NCBI GenBank assembly: GCA_964644845.1
Contig: CAZXXS010000087.1
Coordinates: 1-11,954, forward strand
Length of the DNA: 11,954 nt
From: Geothermovivens sp964644845
GTDB taxonomy: Bacteria > Zhuqueibacterota > Zhuqueibacteria > Oleimicrobiales > Geothermoviventaceae
Direction: 5' to 3'
The notes under the pieces are model-generated. The model made no database searches. It was given only the letters and a program-made list of their open reading frames with translations, and was not told where the DNA came from. Made by a program: the position numbers and the translations under genes. The first letter of the stretch is position 1. Every line of letters starts with the position of its first letter. Shown piece after piece: positions 5,165 through 11,780 of the stretch.

Positions 5165-7729
5165 ATGAAAGGGCAGATGAAAACCACATTCGCATGGGTC
5201 GCGCTGCTGTTGCTCCTCGCTTCAACAGGACGAGCCCAGCAGTGGGTGTCACCGGGACCGCTTCACAAGGTCCACGCTAAGTACGAGGGCATTACCCACT
5301 GTACCCTCTGCCACGAGCTCGGCAAACGCGTGACGAACCAGAAGTGCCTGCAGTGCCACGACCGGATCGCGTTGAACATCAAGGAAAACATGGGGTACCA
5401 CGCGAAAAACGCCGACAAACTGTGCACGGAGTGCCATGTCGAGCACAAAGGGCGCAACTACCCGATCATTGAGCTTGACCGCAAAACGTTCGACCACGCG
5501 GAGACCGGCTTCAAACTGGAGGGTAAACACAAAGAGCTCGAGTGCGAAGCCTGTCACACCAATCCTCGCAGTTTCCTCGGGCTAAGCCAACAGTGCGTTC
5601 GTTGCCACGACGACTTCCATGAAGGAACGCTTGGGCTGAAATGTCAGGACTGCCACTCGTTCGACGGTTTCCGTCCAAGTACATTCAAGCACAAGCCTTC
5701 TCAGTGGCAAACTCAAGGAGCACACAAAGAGCTCACCTGCGAAGTTTGCCATCCCGACCGTCTCTTCGCGGGAAAGGATAGCGCTTGCGTCGCCTGTCAC
5801 GAAGACCAACATAAGGGTTTGCTTGGCAGCCGCTGCGAGCAGTGCCACACCACGGACAATTTCAAGCAAACCCGATTCGACCACAATCGAGACACACCGT
5901 TTCGCCTGACGCTAAGCCACGCGACGCTCGACTGTGATGTGTGCCACGCCGGTGACTACGCCGTCGTTCCCGACACCAGTTGCCAGCTTTGTCACGAGGA
6001 CGAACACAAAGGACGCTTCGACGAAAACTGCAGCGTGTGTCACGAACCGACCACGTTCGCCTTGACAACGTTCACGCACGCGAAGCCCTTCTTCGAGCTC
6101 CAAGGATTTCACAAAACACTTGACTGCGAGGTCTGCCACACGCCTGGCGACTTTGCGCAACTGAGCCGGCGTTGCGAAGACTGCCACGAAGATGAACACA
6201 AGAATTGGATGAGCGTACGCCGCTGCGACAGTTGTCACACACAAATGGCTTTCCGCCCCAGCACGTTTCGCCACGACTCCACGAAGTGGAAACTCGGTGG
6301 CAAACACACCGAACTGGATTGCCAGGTCTGCCATCTTCCCAATGACTTTCACCAACAGGGCCAAGCCTGTAGCAACTGCCACGAGGACGAACACGGAGGT
6401 CAATTAAGCGGCGATTGCCAGGAATGCCACGCGTTCAGCGCCTTCAGCCCCAGCACGTTTAAACACAAGAAGGGCGATTTTCAAACGCGGGGCAAACATG
6501 CTGAACTGAAATGCGAGAAGTGCCACACGGATCACCGCTACTCGTTGCTCAAAAGCAACTGCACCAGCTGCCACGAAGACAGCCACCACGGCGACTTAGG
6601 CTCCAACTGCCAGGAATGTCACAATTTCACGAGCTGGACGGACGTCTTCTACGATCACAACCAGACCAATTTCCCGCTGCGCGGTCAGCACCAACATCTT
6701 CGTTGCGAAGAATGCCACAAACAGGGTAAGTTCGAAAGCACCCCCACCCGGTGCATGTTTTGCCACCAGGACCCACATGACAAAACGTTTGGCACGGACT
6801 GCGAATCGTGTCACAACGAAGAGGGCTGGGACGTGATCACTTTCGATCACAACACCACTGGCTACGAGCTCATCGGCCAGCACCAGACGCTGGATTGTGT
6901 GGCGTGCCACACAGAACTTCGACCAATCCCAATGCCCAGCTCCTGTTACTCGTGTCACCGCAGTGATTACGAGCACACAACTTCGCCCGACCACAAGGCT
7001 CTCGGGTTCAGCACGGACTGCGAACTGTGTCACGTGCAAACGGCGAGCAGTTGGTCCGAGGCCACTTTCGACCACAACGAGTTCGCGTTCCAGCTCGTTG
7101 GTCACCACACAGAAGTCCCGTGTTCGGAATGCCACATCAACGGTCAGTTCAAGGGTACACCTCAGGACTGCTACACCTGCCACTGGGTGCGCCGCCAGGA
7201 CGACCCGTGGAAGTTGAAACTCGGAACCAACTGCGAAGACTGTCACTCTCCCTACGGCTGGACTCCGGCCCCCTGGGACCACGCAGCTGAAACAGGCTAC
7301 GCCCTTGTGGGACAGCACGCAAGCCAGGAGTGTACGGCGTGTCACGTTAACTACAACACGGAGAACATGCCGACGGAGTGTTCCGGCTGCCACATGAAGG
7401 ACTATCAGAGCACCAAGCAGCCGATTCACACGGTGGCAGGTTTCAGCACGAATTGCGAAGAGTGCCACAAACCATCCGATCCCAGTTGGCACGAAGGCTA
7501 CTGGGCCGATCACGAAACGTTTTTCCACCTCAGAACATCCAAAGACGGCCACCACGACGGTTTCGAATGTTTCGACTGCCACACCAATCCGTACGAAATG
7601 AAGGAAACAGACTGTTTGCACTGCCATCCGTACGCAGAAATGGTGGCTGCACACCGAGACGTAGCGAGGTTCAAGTACCGGAATCACTGGTGCCTAAAGT
7701 GCCATCCCGCCGGTGAGATTGAGCCGTAG
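5165..7729 (+). CDS. 36-heme secreted cytochrome c made of twelve triheme modules
   Basis: An 854-residue exported protein with a signal peptide (MKGQMKTTFAWVALLLLLASTGRAQ) and 36 CxxCH heme c motifs; I counted every one, and no cysteine lies outside them. This is about one heme per 23 residues of mature protein. The hemes fall into twelve repeats of about 60-70 residues with three hemes each; modules 2, 3 and 4 begin at residues 109, 174 and 238. The repeat reads FxH-(8-11)-GxHxxLxCxxCH-(8-15)-CxxCHxDxHxG-(2-6)-CxxCH. Each repeat thus brings three CxxCH and three other conserved histidines (FxH, GxH, DxH), which suggests bis-His hemes as in cytochrome c7 and related triheme proteins. The N-terminal module and the last four are less regular; the tenth lacks the DxH histidine. 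It should act in the periplasm or outside the cell as a long electron wire (inference). Stop of the preceding gene and start are 8 bases apart. Confidence 0.93.
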   Translation: MKGQMKTTFAWVALLLLLASTGRAQQWVSPGPLHKVHAKYEGITHCTLCHELGKRVTNQKCLQCHDRIALNIKENMGYHAKNADKLCTECHVEHKGRNYPIIELDRKTFDHAETGFKLEGKHKELECEACHTNPRSFLGLSQQCVRCHDDFHEGTLGLKCQDCHSFDGFRPSTFKHKPSQWQTQGAHKELTCEVCHPDRLFAGKDSACVACHEDQHKGLLGSRCEQCHTTDNFKQTRFDHNRDTPFRLTLSHATLDCDVCHAGDYAVVPDTSCQLCHEDEHKGRFDENCSVCHEPTTFALTTFTHAKPFFELQGFHKTLDCEVCHTPGDFAQLSRRCEDCHEDEHKNWMSVRRCDSCHTQMAFRPSTFRHDSTKWKLGGKHTELDCQVCHLPNDFHQQGQACSNCHEDEHGGQLSGDCQECHAFSAFSPSTFKHKKGDFQTRGKHAELKCEKCHTDHRYSLLKSNCTSCHEDSHHGDLGSNCQECHNFTSWTDVFYDHNQTNFPLRGQHQHLRCEECHKQGKFESTPTRCMFCHQDPHDKTFGTDCESCHNEEGWDVITFDHNTTGYELIGQHQTLDCVACHTELRPIPMPSSCYSCHRSDYEHTTSPDHKALGFSTDCELCHVQTASSWSEATFDHNEFAFQLVGHHTEVPCSECHINGQFKGTPQDCYTCHWVRRQDDPWKLKLGTNCEDCHSPYGWTPAPWDHAAETGYALVGQHASQECTACHVNYNTENMPTECSGCHMKDYQSTKQPIHTVAGFSTNCEECHKPSDPSWHEGYWADHETFFHLRTSKDGHHDGFECFDCHTNPYEMKETDCLHCHPYAEMVAAHRDVARFKYRNHWCLKCHPAGEIEP

Positions 7730-7899
7730 AACGCTGGGAGAAAAGTGTCGTCTGCAACCTCGTTTCCAAGAAACTTGCGTGGCCGTGCGTTTCCGTCAGA
7801 GTCGACCACAACAAGTGACCCTGGACGGGGTGCATTCTCGGCTTGGCAAAGTGGACCCGGACAGAGCGCGATTCTTTCGTTTTGCTTGGGAGGAAGCCG
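7730..7899 (+). other. 170-base spacer inside the cytochrome cluster
   Basis: No gene or clear terminator. A small dyad GTTTC-CAA-GAAAC occurs near 7763-7775. The frame of the next gene is open upstream to a TTG at 7843, but the residues it adds are not a plausible leader and the strong ribosome site lies just before 7900. Confidence 0.4.
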
Positions 7900-8769
7900 A
7901 TGAGCGGCTACCGTCGTTTCGCTATTTTCTTGATCATCCTCGGCATTGTGCTAGCTGTGGCCAGTGGCTACCGAGGCTTTGGCTACTACTTGCTACCTAC
8001 GGCGGAAAAATTTCACCACCCTCTTCATAACGAGCTAAAGCCTTCCGGTTCGTGGGGCCACGCGTTCGGTTTCATCGGAACGTTCATCATCCTGCTGAAC
8101 TTTTTGTACTCACTCCGAAAGCGTTATGACTTTGGCGAACGCCTCGGCGACCTCCGCTACTGGTTAGAGTTCCACATGTTCGTCGGGTTTGTGGGACCCA
8201 TCCTTATCATTTACCACTCAACCCTGAAATTCCAGGGGATCATCGCTACGGTTAGCTTTTTCAGCATGTCCATCGTCGTCCTGAGCGGGATCATCGGACG
8301 CTACATCTACGGAAAGGTTCCCCACCGGCTAAACGGGACATTGATGACCCTTTCCGAACTGGACAAGCTCAACGAGGAACTGACGCAGAAACTCCGCGAG
8401 CAGCTCCAGGACGCCGAAGCTCTTTTCGAAAGGTGTGAACGGTTGGCCGCTGTGGAAGATTTCGAGGAGAAACGTGGCCCGCGTCTTCTTGTCACCGTGA
8501 TTTGGCACGATCTGCTTGACCTCAAGAACAGGCTTTTAGGCCGCGAACATTTTCCACTGGAAGGTGTGGAACCCAAAGCAGCCAGGCAACTCCGCAAACT
8601 GCTTCGGCGCAAAATTACGCTCACGCGTCGGTTGGCCCTCTACGACGTGCTTCGGCGTCTGCTGGCCACTTGGAGCTTTGTTCACCGAAAACTGGCCTGG
8701 GTTATGTTCATCACACTCACAGTCCACGTGGTTGTAACGGTGCTCCTGGGATTCCGCTGGGTTTTCTGA
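7900..8769 (+). CDS. Five-helix inner-membrane cytochrome b-like protein
   Basis: A 289-residue integral membrane protein. Predicted helices lie at about 7-24, 54-72, 88-109, 113-137 and 262-284; basic loops (RKRYDFGERLGDLR, IYGKVPHR) put the long 140-255 segment in the cytoplasm. Helix 3 carries H92 and H106, and helix 5 carries H262 and H276. Two histidines 14 residues apart on each of two helices is the arrangement that holds two stacked b-hemes in bc1-type cytochrome b and ferric-reductase-like proteins, so I infer a diheme cytochrome b. H54 in helix 2 and the periplasmic HHPLH (39-43) may also matter. The cytoplasmic segment (about 150-200) is a charged coiled coil (LNEELTQKLREQLQDAEALF). 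GGGAGGAAGCCG-ATG supports the start. It probably passes electrons between the quinone pool or the cytoplasmic ferredoxin and the periplasmic 36-heme cytochrome. Confidence 0.8.
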   Translation: MSGYRRFAIFLIILGIVLAVASGYRGFGYYLLPTAEKFHHPLHNELKPSGSWGHAFGFIGTFIILLNFLYSLRKRYDFGERLGDLRYWLEFHMFVGFVGPILIIYHSTLKFQGIIATVSFFSMSIVVLSGIIGRYIYGKVPHRLNGTLMTLSELDKLNEELTQKLREQLQDAEALFERCERLAAVEDFEEKRGPRLLVTVIWHDLLDLKNRLLGREHFPLEGVEPKAARQLRKLLRRKITLTRRLALYDVLRRLLATWSFVHRKLAWVMFITLTVHVVVTVLLGFRWVF

Positions 8770-8785
8770 GGGAGGAAATACGAAA

Positions 8786-9619
8786 ATGGGGAAACAGCAC
8801 ATCGCACTGTTCCTTTTCGCTTTGCTGTTGATCGCCTTAGTAGCAAACGGCTGCTCCAACTCCGATGCCGAAATCTCGGTCTTTAAGGGCGTTGAGATGG
8901 TGCGCATCCCCGCAGGGGAATTCACAATGGGAAGCGACGAGGGTCCGCCGGATGCTCGCCCGGCGCACACTGTTCACCTGGGGACGTACTACATCGACCG
9001 CCACGAGGTGACCAATGCCGAGTACAAACGATTCGTCGACGCCACAGGGCATCCCGCGCCTTTTCTGGACCCGGAAAAGTACCCGTGGGCTAAACCCTTT
9101 AACTGGGAAAACGATTCCTACCCTCCCGGCACAGCCGACTGGCCCGTGGTCCTGGTCTCGTGGGACGACGCCCAGGCTTACGCACGCTGGCGAGGTTGCC
9201 GTCTGCCCACCGAGGCCGAGTGGGAAAAAGCAGCTCGTGGCATCAAGCGGACAACCTACCCCTGGGGCGAGACCTGGGATCCACACAACCTGGTGAGCCG
9301 GCTCCTGCCGGCCACGCATCCGCTACCGGCGGACAGCAGCCTCAAAGACGTGTCACCCTACGGGGTCGTCGGGATGGCCGGAAACGTGCGGGAGTGGTGC
9401 ACAGACTGGTACGATCTCGAAACCTACACCCACCCCTCCAGACACAATCCGGTGGGCCCTGACCGTGGAAGTCGAAAAGTCGTTCGCGGCGGCTCGTGGC
9501 TCACTGTGGAGCCGGAGAAATTCACCGTCTATTACAGGAGTGCGGAATTCCCCTCCAGCCAGTCTCCTGATCTTGGTTTTCGGTGCGTCCGCACGCTGGT
9601 TACGCCCTCGAAAAAGTAA
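8786..9619 (+). CDS. Lipoprotein with formylglycine-generating-enzyme-like (SUMF1/GldK-type) domain
   Basis: A 277-residue lipoprotein. The lipobox is V19-A-N-G-C23 followed by Ser, which fits outer-membrane sorting. The rest is one full FGE-sulfatase domain: MVRIPAGEFTMGSDEG, YYIDRHEVTNAEYKRF, VVLVSWDDAQAYARW, CRLPTEAEWEKAARG, YPWGETW, YGVVGMAGNVREWCTDWY, VVRGGSWL and LGFRCVRT. In true formylglycine-generating enzymes two active-site cysteines follow the GGSW segment. Here it is GGSWLTVEPEKFTVYYRS with no cysteine, so the sulfatase-activating reaction is unlikely. Non-catalytic members are structural or ligand-binding, such as the type IX secretion lipoprotein GldK/PorK, which is larger. It starts 16 bases after the cytochrome b gene with GGGAGGAAATACGAAA-ATG, so it belongs to the same operon; a role in assembling or anchoring the cytochrome is a guess. 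Confidence 0.87.
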   Translation: MGKQHIALFLFALLLIALVANGCSNSDAEISVFKGVEMVRIPAGEFTMGSDEGPPDARPAHTVHLGTYYIDRHEVTNAEYKRFVDATGHPAPFLDPEKYPWAKPFNWENDSYPPGTADWPVVLVSWDDAQAYARWRGCRLPTEAEWEKAARGIKRTTYPWGETWDPHNLVSRLLPATHPLPADSSLKDVSPYGVVGMAGNVREWCTDWYDLETYTHPSRHNPVGPDRGSRKVVRGGSWLTVEPEKFTVYYRSAEFPSSQSPDLGFRCVRTLVTPSKK

Positions 9620-10152
9620 CCAAAAGCGCGAGGGGCCCCTTTGCGACGGGCCCGTGAATCCCCAGCAACCACCGCGCGAAAACTGCAAGGCTACGGAACC
9701 CGAGCTGCTCTTGTTGTCCCGGACAACGATTTGGAAATTCACTGCCAGCAGGCCCATGCAATTTGGACACTTACCAAGAGGAGAGCCCGTACTGCGGACA
9801 GCGGCTCGCCAAAACCTTCCACGAATGCGTTCAGCGGAGCTCTGTCAGGCATGCGCGGTACAGCCGCTCGTGGGTTGGTCGGACCAGCAGTGTCACCGGG
9901 CTCGCAGACTCGGGTAACGGAGAGCTTACAGAAGGCATTTGCATCCCGCGTTGCAATCCCGATTGCGGTTATCGCCACCAGAAACGCTACGTTTGCAACA
10001 GGCGGTTCAGAGGGCAAGCGATCTACCCCACCTGTCGGTTCCAGCCGCAAGGCTGGGTGATTCCGTAGCCCTCGCTTCGTTTCGAACCGGGGTCGTCTTT
10101 CCCGGCTCATCTGAAATCTGACCCCCGGGCACCCTCGCGTGACTGACACTCT
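9620..10152. other. Gap without a supported gene
   Basis: Several open frames cross this stretch on both strands, but none has a good ribosome site or recognisable protein. The frame at 9763-10068 has clustered cysteines (CNPDCGYRHQKRYVC) that recall a zinc ribbon, yet it lacks an ATG and its composition is poor. Just after the lipoprotein stop, GGGCCC (9633-9638) and GGGCCC (9648-9653) can form a 6-bp GC hairpin with loop CTTTGCGAC; without a T-run it is a weak terminator candidate. Confidence 0.4.
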
Positions 10153-10174
10153 CCGTCGACGCATTTGTCGACGG
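10153..10174. promoter_or_regulatory. Enhancer dyad 2a upstream of the DUF2202 gene
   Basis: CCGTCGAC-GCATTT-GTCGACGG, 8-bp perfect arms around a 6-base centre at 10163.5. It contains the same TCGAC-N6-GTCGA core as the dyads at 1057-1097. On the minus strand the centre reads AAATGC, close to the AAATC/AAATG centres of the others. Confidence 0.75.
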
Positions 10175-10176
10175 AT

Positions 10177-10192
10177 TCGACCAAATGGTCGA
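10177..10192. promoter_or_regulatory. Enhancer dyad 2b
   Basis: TCGAC-CAAATG-GTCGA, centre 10184.5, again exactly 21 bp from its partner. It lies about 97 bp upstream of the -24 GG of the promoter at 10280-10294. A further GTCGG half-site follows at 10196-10200, as also seen after dyad 1b. Confidence 0.75.
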
Positions 10193-10279
10193 CTCGTCGG
10201 ACTCTGAGCCCGCCTGACCAGACATTAGAATTTCCTCTAACCGCTTTAGCATCAAGATGTTACGTAGAGTCCGTGATCT

Positions 10280-10294
10280 TGGCACAACCTTTGT
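10280..10294 (+). promoter_or_regulatory. Sigma-54-type -24/-12 promoter for the DUF2202 gene
   Basis: TGGCACA-ACCT-TTGT followed by AG; the -24 GG is at 10281-10282 and the -12 G at 10293, with ten bases between. It is almost identical to the promoter at 1198-1212. Transcription should start near 10306, giving a leader of about 140 bases. Confidence 0.8.
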
Positions 10295-10344
10295 AGTCAA
10301 GCCTGCCGAAGTCGCCACGGCACGACGCGCGTCATTGTGGCAAC

Positions 10345-10363
10345 GTTCGAGACATCCTCGAAC
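10345..10363 (+). other. Stem-loop in the DUF2202 leader
   Basis: GTTCGAG-ACATC-CTCGAAC is a perfect 7-bp stem with a 5-base loop, in the predicted untranslated leader. Downstream the leader has an imperfect repeat, GGTGGAAACA (10365-10374) and GGTTGGAAACA (10385-10395). A role in mRNA stability or translation is possible; there is no direct evidence. Confidence 0.35.
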
Positions 10364-10446
10364 AGGTGGAAACACGTCTCGCGTGGTTGGAAACAGGTGC
10401 AAAGACGACACGACAAACGTTGAACCTTGAAAACAGGAGGCGTAGC

Positions 10447-11436
10447 ATGCTGAGGAGGAGTGCAGCGCTAACAATTCTAATGCTACTAAGCTTCGGCCTG
10501 GTGTTCTCAGGAAACGTGTCAGCTCAAAGCGACGACGATGCCCTCAACCAGTACATCTGGGACCTACCCAAGGAGGAGCTCAGTGAAGCGGAACTCGCGG
10601 GTCTGCTCAAGATGCGCGAAGAGGAAAAATTGGCACGCGACGTTTACCGGGCGCTCTACGACAAGTGGCAGCAGACCGTATTTGCGAACATCGCTGCCAG
10701 TGAACAAACGCATACGGACATGGTGAAGTTGATCCTCGACAAATACGGACTGGAGGACCCCTTTATCGATTCCGTTGGCGTGTTCAAGGATTCAACACTC
10801 CAAGCCTTACACGACACGCTGGTTGCCATTGGTAGCATCAGCCAGGACAGCGCCTTCTACGTTGGGTGCACAATCGAGGATCTGGACATCTGGGACCTGG
10901 AAGAACTCCTGCAGGAAACTGACAACCAAGACGTACGTACGGTGTACCAAAACCTGATGAAAGGCTCTCGCAATCACATGCGCGCGTTTACCAAGCAGTA
11001 CAGCAAACTCGGGAAAACCTACGTTCCGCAATTCATCAGTCAGGAAGAGTACACAGAAATCATCAACAGCCCAGTTGAGCCGGGCGCCGTAGACGCCGAC
11101 GGGAATCCTTTGACTTTGAGTGCCGTGGAAGAGAACCGTTTGTCGCAACAACCAAGGGGATTCAAGTTGATGAAGAATTACCCGAACCCGTTCAATCCCA
11201 CCACCGTGATTCGATTCTCTTTACCAACGTCCAGCGTGGTGAGCTTAAAGGTGTACGACGTCCGCGGCAATCTGGTGAAGACGCTGATTGACAACCGGCT
11301 CGTCGCGGGAGGTGTCCACACGGTTCCGTGGAATGCCACCGACGACGCGGGAAACGTTGTTTCATCAGGCGTCTATTTCTGTCGGCTACAGACGCGGACC
11401 TCAACGACCACAATCCGGATGATTTTCGCCAAGTGA
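10447..11436 (+). CDS. Secreted ferritin-like DUF2202 protein with type IX sorting domain
   Basis: A 329-residue exported protein in three parts. Residues 1-26 are a signal peptide (ending NVSA/Q). Residues about 45-215 are a DUF2202 ferritin-like four-helix domain: MREEEKLARDVYRALYDKW, ANIAASEQTHTDMVKLILDKY, the central IEDLDIWDLEELLQETDNQDV, and VYQNLMKGSRNHMRAFTKQY. Glutamates at 58-60, E86-x2-H89 and the later E/H residues could bind a di-metal site; the activity of the family is not established. Residues about 237-329 are a type A sorting domain (FKLMKNYPNPFNPTTVIRFSLP start, LKVYDVRGNLVKTL, GVYFCRL, ending in Lys), which directs export through the type IX system and attachment or release at the surface. 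The start follows ACAGGAGGCGTAGC-ATG; the open frame upstream to 10366 is leader. It has its own sigma-54-type promoter and paired enhancer. Confidence 0.9.
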   Translation: MLRRSAALTILMLLSFGLVFSGNVSAQSDDDALNQYIWDLPKEELSEAELAGLLKMREEEKLARDVYRALYDKWQQTVFANIAASEQTHTDMVKLILDKYGLEDPFIDSVGVFKDSTLQALHDTLVAIGSISQDSAFYVGCTIEDLDIWDLEELLQETDNQDVRTVYQNLMKGSRNHMRAFTKQYSKLGKTYVPQFISQEEYTEIINSPVEPGAVDADGNPLTLSAVEENRLSQQPRGFKLMKNYPNPFNPTTVIRFSLPTSSVVSLKVYDVRGNLVKTLIDNRLVAGGVHTVPWNATDDAGNVVSSGVYFCRLQTRTSTTTIRMIFAK

Positions 11437-11487
11437 GCAGCCCACAGACCGAAATCACAAACCCCGCTGCTTGTCCACCCCACCGTT

Positions 11488-11524
11488 ACGGGGCCCGCGA
11501 AATTCCCGGACTCGCGGGCCCTGT
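11488..11524 (+). terminator. Hairpin terminator after the DUF2202 gene
   Basis: GGGCCCGCGA (11491-11500) pairs perfectly with TCGCGGGCCC (11512-11521) across an 11-base loop, and the stem extends by ACG/TGT with one G-T pair. TTTCGT follows. It lies 55 bases after the stop codon, between convergent genes, and may serve both strands, though the T-run is short. Confidence 0.65.
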
Positions 11525-11527
11525 TTC

Positions 11528-11554
11528 GTGTCTGCGCCAGACACCCCGGTGTCT
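11528..11554. repeat. Two overlapping inverted repeats
   Basis: GTGTCTG-CGC-CAGACAC (11528-11544) shares its right arm with AGACACC-CC-GGTGTCT (11539-11554), so the same GTGTCT unit occurs three times in alternating orientation. The two hairpins are mutually exclusive in RNA. As DNA it could be a regulator site. It lies just past the terminator. The rest, to 11780, holds no gene I can support. Confidence 0.45.
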
Positions 11555-11748
11555 CAGGTGGTGAAACACAGCGCGGCAATTCATTCACCAAATTTCGTGC
11601 CGACGGGAAGCAGAGAACGGTCGACGCCCTCCATCTACTGGAGTTCGTGCGAATGCCTTTTCCCCCACCTTGGCTCACCAAAGTCACGTTGGCATGCACA
11701 GATGATCCAGGAAGTCAGGTACACAAGAACATGGAGGATGGACTGGAT

Positions 11749-11766
11749 CGGAGAAAAGCTTCTCCG
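11749..11766 (-). terminator. Weak hairpin after the saccharopine dehydrogenase-like gene
   Basis: CGGAGAA-AAGC-TTCTCCG is a 7-bp stem with a 4-base loop, 14 bases beyond the minus-strand stop codon. No T-run follows on the minus strand, so it may be an RNA-end stabiliser rather than a terminator. Confidence 0.35.
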
Positions 11767-11780
11767 CTTCCTCAACTGGC

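Noticed and set aside
6596..7687. 363-codon minus-strand open frame opposite the cytochrome
   Set aside because: It is the mirror of repeated heme-motif codons (Val/Ala-rich result); the plus strand has 36 CxxCH motifs and a signal peptide.
5165..7729. Repeat-driven assembly artefact
   Set aside because: The twelve modules differ widely in DNA and residues between the heme motifs, and the frame stays open throughout, so a collapsed or expanded repeat is unlikely.
9763..10068. Zinc-ribbon-like cysteine cluster in an open frame
   Set aside because: Starts only at a TTG without a ribosome site, the cysteine spacing fits no known ribbon, and two other frames are equally open.
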